Below, one piece after another: positions 35,963-45,596 of a stretch of DNA of 64,000 nt. Both the position numbers and the translations under genes were made by a program. The stretch comes from Kordia sp. TARA_039_SRF. Lineage in GTDB: Bacteria; Bacteroidota; Bacteroidia; Flavobacteriales; Flavobacteriaceae. The stretch lies in assembly GCA_006383075.2 (NCBI GenBank), contig SMNH02000003.1, forward strand, positions 488,496 through 552,495. Direction: 5' to 3'. The notes beneath the pieces were generated by a model. It saw only the letters and a program-made list of their open reading frames with translations, was not told the origin of the DNA and did not search any database. Positions within the stretch are counted from its first letter, which is position 1. Every line of letters starts with the position of its first letter.

Positions 35963-37451
35963 ATTTCTGTACAAACAAGTAGACAACACATCGCTCATTG
36001 TATTTCGAGTGTTTTTTGGGTTGTTAATAGGTTTGGAAGGATTTGGTGCCATCGCTACAGGTTGGGTAAAACGTACGTTTATTGAACCCGAGTTCACGTT
36101 TCCGTTTATTGGTTTTGAAGGGATTCTAACACCAATACAACAAACGCTACGAAAACCACTCCTCGATTTCAATCTGTTTGGTATCGAATGGCTCAATATG
36201 GCGGACTATACCTACGGTTTCTACTTTTACTTTGCCATTATGGGAATTTGTGGTTTTATGGTAATGATTGGCTACAAATATCGCTGGAGCATAGGACTTT
36301 TTACCATTATGTGGACAAGCGTGTATTTAATGCAAAAAACCTCGTATAACAATCATTATTATTTGTTGGTATTATTGTGTGTATTTATGTGGATAGTTCC
36401 TGCGCATCATTACCTTTCGGTAGATGCGAAAAAAAATCCCGCACTCAAAAAAATTCACATGCCCAATTGGGTGTTGGTGATTTTCATATTGCAATTATTC
36501 ATTGTATATACGTATGCTTCAATTGCCAAAATGTATCCAGATTGGTGGACAGGTGAAGTGACCACGAATTTGATGGCAGGAAGAAGAAATTTACCTATTG
36601 TTGGTGAATTTTTACAACAAAAATGGATTCACGTCATGTTAACCTACGTTGGTATCGGGTTTGATTTGCTTGTCGTTCCTGGATTATTGTGGAAACGTAC
36701 GCGTGTCTTTTTCTTTATCTGTTCTATCATCTTCCACTTGTTCAATTCGTTTGTATTGCACATCGGAATTTTCCCGTATATGTCATTGGCATTATGTCTG
36801 TTCTTTTTTGAACCAGAAACCATTCGCAATATTTTTCTGAGGGAAAAAAAGTTCTTTAAAAAATGTGCATACTTTATAAAAAACGGACATACTTATAAAA
36901 ACAGCCATATCGTCTTAAGGCAAAAAGAAATCTATAAAGGTGATGAAGTGATTGTATCTCCGCATAAAAACTGGGTAGTTCCTATTTTTGTTCTGTACTT
37001 TATTTCGCAAATTCTGCTACCATTGCGCCATTGGACGTTTGAAGATGATGTATTATGGACAGAAGAAGGACATCGTTTAAGCTGGCGCATGATGTTACGC
37101 TCCAAAAGTGGAAACATTTCTTTTAAAGTCGTCAATAAAGAAAATAACGATATAACGTATGTAAGTCCATCAAAATACACTTCTGCAAAACAAGCTGCTC
37201 GTATCGCAGTAAAACCTGATATGATGTGGCAGTTTGTACAATTCCTAAAAAAAGAATACGCCAAAAAAGGTGTGGATGTCGCTATTTATGCGAATGGAAT
37301 GGTCAGAGTAAACAATCATCCGCGCCAACGCCTTTTTAATCCAGAAGTAGATATAGCAGCAGAAGAATGGTCACATTTTTCACATCATGATTGGTTATTG
37401 CCGTTTAAAAGTAAATACGATAACGAGTTCAAAAAATCACCGAAAAACTAA
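35952..37451 (+). CDS. HTTM-domain membrane protein (vitamin K-dependent carboxylase-like)
   Basis: 499 aa. The first ~320 residues contain the HTTM four-helix-plus region: SLIVFRVFFGLLIG, YRWSIGLFTIMW, TSYNNHYYLLVLL, AKMYPDWWTGEV (VKGC-like KxYPxW), HIGIFPYMSLALCLFFFEP. A soluble C-terminal segment (about 335-499) follows. Related to vitamin K-dependent gamma-carboxylase and SdpB, but the bacterial function is not settled. It overlaps ribF by 11 bases. Confidence 0.88.
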   Translation: MLTKFLYKQVDNTSLIVFRVFFGLLIGLEGFGAIATGWVKRTFIEPEFTFPFIGFEGILTPIQQTLRKPLLDFNLFGIEWLNMADYTYGFYFYFAIMGICGFMVMIGYKYRWSIGLFTIMWTSVYLMQKTSYNNHYYLLVLLCVFMWIVPAHHYLSVDAKKNPALKKIHMPNWVLVIFILQLFIVYTYASIAKMYPDWWTGEVTTNLMAGRRNLPIVGEFLQQKWIHVMLTYVGIGFDLLVVPGLLWKRTRVFFFICSIIFHLFNSFVLHIGIFPYMSLALCLFFFEPETIRNIFLREKKFFKKCAYFIKNGHTYKNSHIVLRQKEIYKGDEVIVSPHKNWVVPIFVLYFISQILLPLRHWTFEDDVLWTEEGHRLSWRMMLRSKSGNISFKVVNKENNDITYVSPSKYTSAKQAARIAVKPDMMWQFVQFLKKEYAKKGVDVAIYANGMVRVNNHPRQRLFNPEVDIAAEEWSHFSHHDWLLPFKSKYDNEFKKSPKN

Positions 37452-37509
37452 TTTTCAAATTTCCGTAATTCTAAGCCGAAAAATAATACGTCAATTCTCT
37501 TAATTTGAT

Positions 37510-37517
37510 TATTTTTG
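37510..37517 (+). promoter_or_regulatory. -7 box upstream of serS
   Basis: TATTTTTG is an exact TAnnTTTG match about 240 bases before serS; a long leader would carry the palindromic repeat at 37575-37661. Confidence 0.4.
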
Positions 37518-37574
37518 TGGCTTCATAAATCCGTGCGTTAAGGATTGAAGCGGCATCCTTTTTTAAAATTGAAA

Positions 37575-37661
37575 CGTCATTGCGAGGAAGTATGACGAAG
37601 CAATCTTGCTATTAAGAAGCAGATTGCCACGACAAATTCAAAAATTTGTCTCGCAAAGACG
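37575..37661. repeat. Dispersed CGTCATTGCGAG repeat
   Basis: CGTCATTGCGAG and CTCGCAAAGACG form the outer arms, with AGCAATCTTGC / AGCAGATTGCC inside. This ‘CATTGCGAGGA’ palindrome type is common between genes in Bacteroidota. It lies in the serS leader. Confidence 0.6.
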
Positions 37662-37755
37662 AAATCAAAAAAAAGATATAGCTGAAAGCCTGACCAAAAA
37701 GCATACTGAGGCACTCGAAGTAAGCTTTTGGAAACGCCAAAAACATCATAACAAA

Positions 37756-39027
37756 ATGTTACAATTACAATTTATTAGAGAGAACAAAGCACAGATTATT
37801 GACGCTTTGAAGAAACGAAATTTTGATGCTACAGCAATTGTAAATGAAGTAGTTTCGCTTGACGAAGCGCGCCGAAGTTTACAAGTGGAATTAGATAACA
37901 CGTTGGCTTCCTCTAATAAATTATCCAAAGAAATTGGACAACTTTTTAAAAGCGGTGAGCGTCAAAAAGCAGAAATTTTACGCGAAAAAAGCTCGCAGTT
38001 AAAAACAAGTGCAGAAACGCTCAAAGCTGATTTAAAAGAAAAAGAAACGGCCGTTGCCGAACTTTTATATACCATTCCAAACGTACCGAACGACTTGGTG
38101 CCTGCTGGAAATAGCGAAGACGATAACGAAGAAGTATTTCGCGCTGGTGACATTCCTGTGTTGCATGAAAATGCGCAACCACATTGGGAATTGGCTAAAA
38201 AATACGACATCATCGATTTTGAACTTGGAAACAAAATTACAGGTGCAGGATTTCCAGTGTACAAAGGAAAAGGTGCACGCTTGCAACGTGCGTTGATTCA
38301 GTACTTTTTAGATAAAAATACCGATGCAGGTTATACGGAATATCAAGTTCCACATTTGGTGAATGAAGCTTCAGGTTATGGAACTGGACAATTACCCGAC
38401 AAAGAAGGGCAAATGTATCATGTAACGGGCGATGATTTGTATTTGATTCCGACAGCAGAAGTTCCCGTAACAAATATGTTTCGTGGCGATATGCTAAAAG
38501 CAGAAGATTTGCCAATTTGTTGTACAGGCTACACACCGTGTTTTCGTCGTGAAGCAGGAAGTTATGGAGCACATGTTCGCGGATTGAATCGTTTGCATCA
38601 GTTTGATAAAGTAGAAATCGTGCGTATAGAACGTCCTGAAGATTCGTATGCGGCTTTGGACAGCATGGTAGAGCATGTAAAAGAAATTTTAGAAGAATTA
38701 AAACTTCCGTACAGAATCTTGCGTTTGTGCGGTGGCGACTTAGGATTTACCTCAGCACTTACTTACGATTTTGAAGTATTTTCTACTGCGCAAGATCGTT
38801 GGTTGGAAATCAGTTCGGTATCGAATTTTGAAACGTTTCAAGCCAATCGTCTAAAACTTCGAATCAAAGATAAAGACGGTAACAAGCAATTGGCACATAC
38901 GCTTAATGGAAGTGCATTGGCATTGCCGAGAGTATTAGCAGGAATTATAGAAAATTACCAAACGGAAGATGGTATCGAAATTCCAGAAGTACTGCGTCGT
39001 TACACAGGTTTTGACAAGATTTCTTAA
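37756..39027 (+). CDS. serS: Seryl-tRNA synthetase
   Basis: 423 aa from the ATG that gives the normal start (MLQLQFIRENKAQIIDAL); a longer in-frame reading through the repeat from 37606 is spurious. The N-terminal coiled-coil arm (about 30-110) binds the tRNA-Ser variable arm. Class II motifs follow: YGTGQLP, LIPTAEVPV, CFRREAGSYG (motif 2), and GSALALPRVLAGIIENYQ with motif 3 Arg. It charges tRNA-Ser. Followed by a strong terminator. Confidence 0.97.
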   Translation: MLQLQFIRENKAQIIDALKKRNFDATAIVNEVVSLDEARRSLQVELDNTLASSNKLSKEIGQLFKSGERQKAEILREKSSQLKTSAETLKADLKEKETAVAELLYTIPNVPNDLVPAGNSEDDNEEVFRAGDIPVLHENAQPHWELAKKYDIIDFELGNKITGAGFPVYKGKGARLQRALIQYFLDKNTDAGYTEYQVPHLVNEASGYGTGQLPDKEGQMYHVTGDDLYLIPTAEVPVTNMFRGDMLKAEDLPICCTGYTPCFRREAGSYGAHVRGLNRLHQFDKVEIVRIERPEDSYAALDSMVEHVKEILEELKLPYRILRLCGGDLGFTSALTYDFEVFSTAQDRWLEISSVSNFETFQANRLKLRIKDKDGNKQLAHTLNGSALALPRVLAGIIENYQTEDGIEIPEVLRRYTGFDKIS

Positions 39028-39044
39028 ATAGAAAAACATACACT

Positions 39045-39080
39045 AAAAAACATCGATAATGTATTTTGTCGATGTTTTTT
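39045..39080 (+). terminator. Terminator of serS
   Basis: ACATCGA / TCGATGT stem flanked by A6 and T6, with a twelve-base loop, 23 bases after the stop codon. Confidence 0.75.
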
Positions 39081-39254
39081 GCTTTTTATCGATAATATAT
39101 TTAGATTTGCATACCCAAATTTTACGCACCAATATGTTACGTATCCATAGATTAATAGCTAGTACGTATCATATTCGAACTTAACAAAAAATGCTATACA
39201 CCCAAACCTAGTTTTAAATAGTTTTAATCTATGGAATTATAGCTACATAGAAAT

Positions 39255-39520
39255 GCGTTGTTGCAAGTTTCCACTTGTGATGGCGCATTTTGCTTTTCAT
39301 GCCATCACGAGTTGCAAACTCGCGATTGCTATGAGAATTGAGAAGTTTAGCACAGCAAGTCAAAAATCTTGATTCTTGATTCTAAAAGTGCTGAAAGCAC
39401 AATCCAAAAATCTAAAAGCTGAGCAAAGCGAAGCAGTCTAACATCTAACAGCGCGAAAGCGCGGTCTAAAAGCGTCTACACTGAGCTTGCCGAAGTGAAG
39501 CGCGTCTAAAAATCTAATAT
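39255..39520. repeat. Hairpin repeat and degenerate repeat spacer
   Basis: GTGATGGC (39277-39284) pairs with GCCATCAC (39301-39308), with imperfect AAGT/GTTGCAA flanks, forming a long interrupted palindrome. It is followed by degenerate units such as AGCGCGAAAGCGCGGTC and GAAGCGCGTCTAAA, like those at 15713-15870 in the other orientation. No gene. Confidence 0.5.
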
Positions 39521-39546
39521 TACCATTTATTTAACATACTTTATGC

Positions 39547-39554
39547 TATCTTTG
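39547..39554 (+). promoter_or_regulatory. -7 box of the TPR gene
   Basis: TATCTTTG matches TAnnTTTG exactly, 17 bases before the start codon at 39571. Confidence 0.5.
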
Positions 39555-39570
39555 AACTAAAAGCTATTGT

Positions 39571-41355
39571 ATGCGATTTCTCATCAGTTTCTTATTCTGT
39601 GTGTTCTTGTGTTCACAAACGTGGGCGCAAAATGAAGCATTAGCGCAACAGTATTACGAAAAAGGAGAATATAAAAAAGCGGTAGTTGCCTACGAAAAAC
39701 TCTACAAACGTGCACCGCGTAAAATCAATTATTTTATTGGTTTGGTAAATAGTCATCAGCAATTGGAAGACTTTGACACGGCAGAAACCTTGTTATTAAC
39801 AGCCATAGAACAACCTCGATTCAATCCAATTTTGTTGGTGGAAACTGGCTTTAATTACGATTTAAAAAAAGATTCCATCACGGCAAATACCTATTATGAA
39901 AAGGCAGTAACCTATTCCGAACAGAAAATTACAGCGTCGTATAGCGTTGGACGTGCTTTTGAGAAAAAATCGTTGTTAGATTATGCCTTGCGTGTGTACA
40001 AATCTGCCATGGAGCAAAATCCAAACTACAACTTTCTCAACAATATTGCGCGGATTTACGGTGAAAAAGGTGACATTGAAAAGATGTTTTCTAGTTATTT
40101 AGATTTGATTCGCGACCGCGTGGAACAAAAAGGCTATGCGCAACGCATTATCAGTCAGTTTTTACGAAACGATCCAAATGATGAGAACAACCGACTTTTC
40201 CGAAAATTACTACTCAAACGCAATCAGGAAGAACCAAACTTGCTGTGGAATGAATTGTTAAGTTGGTTATTCATCCAACAAAAACAATACAAAAGAGCGT
40301 TCATCCAAGAAAAAGCTATTTACATGAATGGCGATTATTCCCTGCAACGTATTTTTGAGTTGGCAAATTTGAGTATTGAAGACAACGACAAAGATACTGC
40401 CCGTGAAATTCTGAATTATATTATTGAGAATTCCACGCAGGATATGACCATTATCCGAGCGTCACAAAATCTACTGCAACTCGATATTGAAGCGGTTACA
40501 GATGGTAATTACGAAACCATTGAGCAACGATTCAACGAATTGCTTTCTGAATACGGACGCAACTTTAGAACTGTTTTACTGCAACGCGATTACGCTAACT
40601 TTTTGGCATTCCAAAAAAACAAACCTGAAGCTGCCATTACCTATCTAAAAGAAACAACAGAATTGAAATTAACGCTGCGACAAGAAGCTGTAGTAAAATT
40701 GGCGTTGGGCGATATTTTGGTGTATCAAGAGCAATTCAATCAGGCGTTGATTTACTTTTCGCAAGTGCAAAAATCGTTGAAAAATGATATTGTGGGACAA
40801 GAAGCGCGATTTCGTGTCGCACGCACAAGCTACTACAAAGGCGATTTTGAATGGGCAGAAACGCAGCTCAAAGTATTAAAATCGTCTGTTTCTCAATTAA
40901 TTGCAAACGATGCTTTGCAGTTAAAATTGATTATTTCTGATAATTCTCTGGAAGACTCCACGCAAACAGCTTTGAAAAAATACGCGAAAGCCGATTTGTT
41001 ATCCTATCAAAAGAAAGAAACAGAAGCTATTGCTGTGTTGGAAGACATTTTGCAAAATCATAAAGGTGAAAAAATTGAAGACGAAGCGTTGTTGATGCAA
41101 GCCAAACTCTACGAAAAACGCGGCGAATATGACAAAGCTCGACTCAACTACAAAAAAATCATTGAGTTTTACAAAGACGATATTTTAGCAGATGACGCGT
41201 ATTTTGCGATGGCGCAACTCTATCTCCATCATTTTGAAGATGAAGAAAAAGCCAAGCAATTCTTTGAAGAAATCATTTTCAATCATCAAGACAGCATTCA
41301 TTACGTAGAAGCGCAAAAATCCTACCGACGATTGCGCGGCGACGCGGTGAATTAA
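39571..41355 (+). CDS. Secreted tetratricopeptide-repeat protein
   Basis: 594 aa with signal peptide (LISFLFCVFLCSQTWAQN). TPR-like helical repeats fill the whole length: EALAQQYYEKGEYKKAVVAY at the start, and near the end KGDFEWAETQLKV, KGEKIEDEALLMQAKLYEKRG, and ADDAYFAMAQLYLHH. It is probably a periplasmic scaffold or part of an envelope complex (YfgC/BamD-like repeats are possible, but no defined family). It is followed after 15 bases by a small secreted protein gene. Confidence 0.88.
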   Translation: MRFLISFLFCVFLCSQTWAQNEALAQQYYEKGEYKKAVVAYEKLYKRAPRKINYFIGLVNSHQQLEDFDTAETLLLTAIEQPRFNPILLVETGFNYDLKKDSITANTYYEKAVTYSEQKITASYSVGRAFEKKSLLDYALRVYKSAMEQNPNYNFLNNIARIYGEKGDIEKMFSSYLDLIRDRVEQKGYAQRIISQFLRNDPNDENNRLFRKLLLKRNQEEPNLLWNELLSWLFIQQKQYKRAFIQEKAIYMNGDYSLQRIFELANLSIEDNDKDTAREILNYIIENSTQDMTIIRASQNLLQLDIEAVTDGNYETIEQRFNELLSEYGRNFRTVLLQRDYANFLAFQKNKPEAAITYLKETTELKLTLRQEAVVKLALGDILVYQEQFNQALIYFSQVQKSLKNDIVGQEARFRVARTSYYKGDFEWAETQLKVLKSSVSQLIANDALQLKLIISDNSLEDSTQTALKKYAKADLLSYQKKETEAIAVLEDILQNHKGEKIEDEALLMQAKLYEKRGEYDKARLNYKKIIEFYKDDILADDAYFAMAQLYLHHFEDEEKAKQFFEEIIFNHQDSIHYVEAQKSYRRLRGDAVN

Positions 41356-41369
41356 AATCATATACAATC

Positions 41370-41801
41370 ATGAAATCAATACTTATCTTTATAACAATTC
41401 TCTTTACATACGGTCAAAATCCCAATTGTGGAGATGGCACTATGTATGTAAATGAAAAACAAGTAAAATACGATAAAAGATTTGCAGCATATCCTAAAAT
41501 TGAAAGTGTTCCCCAATTTTCTGGCGGGAAAGAAGCTCTCAACAAATTGATTGAAGAAAAACTTAAAGTAAGTGAAAAAGCAAAAAATATTGTGTTTCGA
41601 CTCAATTACATGTTTACAATCACTTGTGATGGCAAGATTAAAGATTTTAAAACACTTGGTGACCCCAAAGCATCTTCTTTAACAAATATGATAGAAATTG
41701 TAGAAAGTACTCAAGGGAAATGGACTCCAGCCGAGAAAGATGGAGTTACTGTAGATTGTATTTATTTTGCTAAAAAAACCATTGTTGGGAGCAAATATTA
41801 A
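41370..41801 (+). CDS. Small secreted protein, TonB-C-like
   Basis: 143 aa with a short signal peptide. The C-terminal half (FRLNYMFTITCDGKIKDFKTLGDP, then GKWTPAEKDGVTVDCIYF) has the layout of a TonB C-terminal domain (beta-strand, helix, beta-strand), with VPQFSGGKEALNKLI upstream as in TonB-like proteins of Bacteroidota. No transmembrane anchor is present, so it is not a canonical energy transducer. Probably co-transcribed with the TPR gene (15 bases). Confidence 0.7.
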   Translation: MKSILIFITILFTYGQNPNCGDGTMYVNEKQVKYDKRFAAYPKIESVPQFSGGKEALNKLIEEKLKVSEKAKNIVFRLNYMFTITCDGKIKDFKTLGDPKASSLTNMIEIVESTQGKWTPAEKDGVTVDCIYFAKKTIVGSKY

Positions 41802-41848
41802 TACAATTTGAATACTCTCAAATTAGTCCTTATTCTTCAAAAAATCCG

Positions 41849-41856
41849 TAATTTTG
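41849..41856 (+). promoter_or_regulatory. -7 box of the DUF4286 gene
   Basis: TAATTTTG matches TAnnTTTG exactly, 23 bases before the start codon at 41879; it would begin the transcript leading into rsmA and mgtE. Confidence 0.5.
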
Positions 41857-41878
41857 CAGTTCATTACAAAACATTCGT

Positions 41879-42193
41879 ATGTACATTTACAACGTTACTA
41901 TCAACATTGCAGCACACGTTCAAGAAGAATTTTTAAGCTGGATAAAAACACACATTCCTGACGTACTTGCCACAGGAAAATTTACCGAAGCACGCTTTAC
42001 ACAAGTGTTGGTTGATGAAGAAACGGGCGGCATTACCTATTCTGTTCAGTACACAGCAAAATCGCGTGCACATTTGGATGCGTATTATGAAGAGGATGCG
42101 CCGCGTTTGCGCGAAGAAGGCATGAAAAAATTTGCAGATACGATGGTTGGTTTCAGAACCGAATTGAAAATTATTGAGGATTTCAAAGCCTAA
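41879..42193 (+). CDS. DUF4286 family protein
   Basis: 104 aa, matching the short Bacteroidota family DUF4286: MYIYNVTINIAAHVQEEFLSW at the start and GGITYSVQYTAKSRAHLDAY in the middle. Ferredoxin-like alpha/beta layout expected, soluble, no known activity. It heads a run of tightly packed genes: a small membrane protein five bases on, then rsmA and mgtE. This gene commonly precedes ksgA in Flavobacteriia. Confidence 0.85.
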   Translation: MYIYNVTINIAAHVQEEFLSWIKTHIPDVLATGKFTEARFTQVLVDEETGGITYSVQYTAKSRAHLDAYYEEDAPRLREEGMKKFADTMVGFRTELKIIEDFKA

Positions 42194-42197
42194 GAAA

Positions 42198-42638
42198 ATG
42201 AACGAAAAAAAATACTATTCACAACTTGCATACCTCATCAAAGTTATCTTGATTGTTGTTGTAATCGGAGTGTTTTTCTACATCATCACGCAACTTTCAG
42301 ATAAGCTAGCAGAAACACTCAGTATGAAGTTTCGAAAAAATTTAGTGTTTATAAAATATACTTTGGACATTATTTTTGGCATTGTTGGGTTATTATTTAT
42401 TCTCTTGATTCTCTTACGAGGAAAACCACAAATTACAATCAATGAAACTAGGATTAAAACCAATCGTTTTAGAAAGAATTTTGACGAATTGGCATCTTAT
42501 CATCCAAGTAGAGGCGGCAGCGAACCGTATGTAATTTCAAAAGATGGAAAACAATACGATATTGAGCTTTCGTGGTTTTCTAAAAAAGATAGACAGGAAA
42601 TAGAATCCTTTCTACAAGAACGCATTAAAACTGCTTAA
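42198..42638 (+). CDS. Small two-helix membrane protein
   Basis: 146 aa from the chosen ATG (an upstream in-frame ATG overlaps the DUF4286 gene). Two hydrophobic segments (about 13-30 and 57-77) are followed by a soluble tail. [16 protein letters not shown] and [21 protein letters not shown] suggest a PH-like small domain. No family recognised. It sits between the DUF4286 gene and rsmA. Confidence 0.7.
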   Translation: MNEKKYYSQLAYLIKVILIVVVIGVFFYIITQLSDKLAETLSMKFRKNLVFIKYTLDIIFGIVGLLFILLILLRGKPQITINETRIKTNRFRKNFDELASYHPSRGGSEPYVISKDGKQYDIELSWFSKKDRQEIESFLQERIKTA

Positions 42639-42658
42639 AATGCACAATTTCACACAGT

Positions 42659-43441
42659 ATGAGCGATAAAGTACGAGCTAAAAAACACTTAGGACAACAT
42701 TTTTTAAAAGACGAAAATGTGGCACAACGCATTGCGGATACGCTTACGCTGAATGGCTACAAAAATGTGCTTGAAATTGGTCCTGGAATGGGCGTTTTAA
42801 CGAAATACTTGCTCAAAAAACCAATCACGACGTATGTGTGTGAAATTGACACGGAATCCGTCGAATATCTGCAAGCACACTATTTGCAACTCTCAGAACG
42901 TATTTTGGAAGAGGATTTTTTAAGATATGATTTAAAGAAAACCTTCCACGACGAACCGTTTGCCATCATCGGAAACTTTCCGTACAACATTTCGACGCAA
43001 ATTGTTTTTAAAACCTTGGAAATGCGTGACCAAATTCCAGAGTTTAGCGGCATGTTTCAAAAAGAAGTCGCACAACGAATTTGCGCACCACACGGCAACA
43101 AAACCTACGGAATTCTCTCGGTATTGACACAAGCATTTTACGATGCAGAATATCTATTTACCGTTCCGCCAAGCGTGTTCAATCCGCCACCAAAAGTCGA
43201 TTCGGGCGTAATGCGATTGATTCGAAAAGAAAATTATACACTTCCGTGCGATGAAAAACTCTTCTACAGAGTCGTAAAAGCAGCATTTCAACAACGCAGA
43301 AAAACACTTCGTAACAGTTTAAAAACATTCAATCTTTCTAATAATTTAAAAGAAGATGCTATCTTTGGGCTACGACCAGAACAACTAGATGTTCAGGGAT
43401 TTGTAGATTTAACCATCAAGATAGCCAATGACGCCATTTAA
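42659..43441 (+). CDS. rsmA: 16S rRNA dimethyladenosine transferase
   Basis: 260 aa KsgA/Rsm[21 protein letters not shown] at the N-terminus, SAM motif [12 protein letters not shown], and catalytic [10 protein letters not shown] (NxPY). The C-terminal domain has [19 protein letters not shown] and [15 protein letters not shown]. It dimethylates A1518 and A1519 in helix 45 of 16S rRNA. Its end overlaps mgtE by 14 bases. Confidence 0.97.
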   Translation: MSDKVRAKKHLGQHFLKDENVAQRIADTLTLNGYKNVLEIGPGMGVLTKYLLKKPITTYVCEIDTESVEYLQAHYLQLSERILEEDFLRYDLKKTFHDEPFAIIGNFPYNISTQIVFKTLEMRDQIPEFSGMFQKEVAQRICAPHGNKTYGILSVLTQAFYDAEYLFTVPPSVFNPPPKVDSGVMRLIRKENYTLPCDEKLFYRVVKAAFQQRRKTLRNSLKTFNLSNNLKEDAIFGLRPEQLDVQGFVDLTIKIANDAI

Positions 43442-44780
43442 ACTCAGCGAAGAACTTATTGAGAATGTACAACTTCTCATTGAAGGAACTAAAGATTCTG
43501 AACTTCTAGAACTCCTAGAAGAAGTTCACTATGCTGATGTTGCAGAAATTATTGACGACCTAAATCTTGAGGAAGCAACGTATCTTATCAAATTGCTCGA
43601 CAGTGAAAAGACATCAGACGTCTTAACCGAACTTGATGATGATGTACGTGAAAAAATCCTTGAAAATCTTTCTGCCAAAGAAATCGCCGAAGAAATTGAC
43701 GAACTCGACACAGATGACGCGGCTGATATCATTTCTGAACTTCCTGACGAGCGAAAGCAAGAAGTAATTTCCGAATTAGAAGATAGAGAACATGCCAAAG
43801 AAATTGTAGAATTGCTTCGTTACGATGAAAATTCTGCAGGTGGATTGATGGCGAAAGAATTGGTTTGGGTCAATGAAAACTGGAATGTGATGACTTGCGT
43901 CAGAGAAATGCGCAAACAAGCGGAAGAAGTAACGCGTGTGCATTCCATTTACGTTGTAGATGATGACGATATTTTAAAAGGCAGACTTTCACTCAAAGAC
44001 TTGCTTACTACTTCCACACGAACGCCTATCAAAGAGATATACATTCCAAAAGTTGATTACGTCAATGTAAATGATGAAGCGGAAGAAGTTGCGAGAGTGA
44101 TGTCTAAATATGACTTGGAAGCCATTCCTGTGGTAGATGAAATGAAGCGCTTAGTCGGACGTATTACGATTGATGATATTGTAGATGTCATTCGTGAAGA
44201 AGCGGAAAAAGATTACCAATTAGCCGCTGGTATTACACAAGACGTTGAAGCAGATGATAGCATTTGGCAATTGACACGTGCGCGCTTGCCTTGGTTGTTT
44301 TTAGGGTTGGTTGGTGGAATTGGTGCCGCAGCCATCATGGAAGGTTTTGAAGAAATGATTAGCAAATATGCCATTTTGTTCTTTTTTACACCGCTGATTG
44401 CCGCTATGGCGGGGAATGTTGGTGTACAATCGAGTGCAATTATTGTACAAGGTTTGGCGAATGACGACATTCGAGGAAGCATTAACAATCGTTTGTGGAA
44501 AGAAATGTTACTCGCATTTCTCAACGGACTTGCCTTAGCGACAATCCTTTTCTTTGTGGTTTGGATATGGAAAGAAAATCCTGTGGAAGCCTTGGCAATT
44601 TCTACATCGCTTATTGTTGTAATTATTGTGGCAGGAATCATTGGAACGTTTATTCCTTTATTTTTAAACAAACGCGGAATTGATCCCGCAATTGCAACCG
44701 GACCTTTTATTACCACAAGCAATGATATCTTCGGAATTTTGATTTACTTTTTAATTGCAAAGCTTATCATCGGCATCTAA
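43428..44780 (+). CDS. mgtE: Magnesium transporter MgtE
   Basis: 450 aa. N-terminal MgtE_N superhelix (about 20-125, rich in LL..D..ADVAEI), two CBS domains (about 130-250, [20 protein letters not shown] and [20 protein letters not shown]), and five membrane helices from about 280 ([20 protein letters not shown] ... [19 protein letters not shown]). The Mg2+-gated channel imports magnesium. The start overlaps rsmA, so translational coupling is likely. Confidence 0.96.
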   Translation: MTPFKLSEELIENVQLLIEGTKDSELLELLEEVHYADVAEIIDDLNLEEATYLIKLLDSEKTSDVLTELDDDVREKILENLSAKEIAEEIDELDTDDAADIISELPDERKQEVISELEDREHAKEIVELLRYDENSAGGLMAKELVWVNENWNVMTCVREMRKQAEEVTRVHSIYVVDDDDILKGRLSLKDLLTTSTRTPIKEIYIPKVDYVNVNDEAEEVARVMSKYDLEAIPVVDEMKRLVGRITIDDIVDVIREEAEKDYQLAAGITQDVEADDSIWQLTRARLPWLFLGLVGGIGAAAIMEGFEEMISKYAILFFFTPLIAAMAGNVGVQSSAIIVQGLANDDIRGSINNRLWKEMLLAFLNGLALATILFFVVWIWKENPVEALAISTSLIVVIIVAGIIGTFIPLFLNKRGIDPAIATGPFITTSNDIFGILIYFLIAKLIIGI

Positions 44781-44806
44781 AAAGCGAACTCTTCAGAGTC
44801 CGCTTT
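44781..44806. terminator. Hairpin after mgtE
   Basis: AAAGCGAACTC / GAGTCCGCTTT, one mismatch, four-base loop, directly after the mgtE stop codon. It could end both mgtE and, on the other strand, the GG-leader gene at 44835. Confidence 0.55.
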
Positions 44807-44834
44807 ACAATTAATTTCAGTAATACATACCTTT

Positions 44835-45008
44835 TTATCCGCACGTATAATTCACCGTTGGCTGACAACCAATAGCATTGGATGTACACATAGTATCTTT
44901 TTGTGTTAATACACTTCTCGTTCCTCCTTTAATGCCTTGCGCACTTTGAGAATTCAATTCTGAAATTACTGACTTTTTTAACGATAATGATTTAAGATTT
45001 TTTTTCAT
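44835..45008 (-). CDS. GG-leader natural-product precursor peptide C
   Basis: A 57-aa open frame, shorter than most annotation thresholds. It reads MKKNLKSLSLKKSVISELN, then SQSAQGIKGG and a core of about 28 residues with three Cys (DTMCTSNAIGCQP, VNYTCG). The LxLKKSxIS leader and GG end match peptides A (18254) and B (28132). The start codon is unambiguous because the upstream eight-base A-run fits MKK. No modification genes lie beside it. Leftward, monocistronic. Confidence 0.72.
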   Translation of the reverse strand: MKKNLKSLSLKKSVISELNSQSAQGIKGGTRSVLTQKDTMCTSNAIGCQPTVNYTCG

Positions 45009-45260
45009 AACTTATAATTTAATGTCCTACTCTTTTTACTATTTGGCTTTTCGGAATCCGCCACGACTAGTACGTATTAGTGGTTCGAAAATAAGTAGGA
45101 ATCTTAAATCGCAGCCTCATTTTTAAGCTCGATTGGTACGTTTGTAACCATTCGGACGCTATTTAACATATATTAATGTGAGTTCTATATAAGTTTTATT
45201 CAAATAGAAATCATTTCTTCCCGATGAAATAAACTTTAAAAAACTAAATTTCAGCTATTT
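45009..45260. other. Gene-free spacer
   Basis: AT-rich. It holds the likely promoter region of GG-leader gene C and a CCAC...GTGG interrupted palindrome near 45061-45083. No coding frame. Confidence 0.5.
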
Positions 45261-45443
45261 ACTTTCTTGTTCTTTGCGTGCCCAAAGAAAAGAAACAAAA
45301 GAAAGGGCACTTTTCCAGAGGTGTTTTTGCTTTTCTCTTTAGAGAGAAAACCAAAACCGCAGGAATTTTTCTAAATTTCTTCCAAGGCTTCAGAAATTTT
45401 TAACGAAAAATCCCTGCTACACTGCGGAAAAGAAAAAACCACT
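45261..45443. repeat. Long dispersed repeat, copy 2 (inverted)
   Basis: Reverse-complement copy of 31088-31273, about 183 bases and roughly 95% identical by eye (shared ends ACTTTC...GTGGTT). It occupies the spacer between the GG-leader gene C and the GNAT gene. Confidence 0.8.
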
Positions 45444-45596
45444 ATTAATTTTATATTGAACTCACATTATATTAAGAAAACGTATTTTTTAGAAGCTAAA
45501 AACTTTCTCATCACCACTATACTATTCTCCTTTTTACATCGTTTACTTACAAAAAGAAGCTCCATACAACACAACTACTGAAAAGGCAAAAACAGC

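Noticed and set aside
37606-37755. N-terminal extension of serS
   Set aside because: It reads through the dispersed CATTGCGAG repeat and would add 50 residues not found in seryl-tRNA synthetases, which begin with MLQLQFIREN-like sequence.
44213-44722. 169-aa open frame antisense to mgtE
   Set aside because: It lies within the conserved membrane part of mgtE and shows no recognisable domain or promoter; it is a shadow of the real gene.
31088-45443. Composite transposon bounded by the inverted ~185-bp repeats
   Set aside because: The 14 kb between them are ordinary housekeeping genes, with no transposase and no target duplication.
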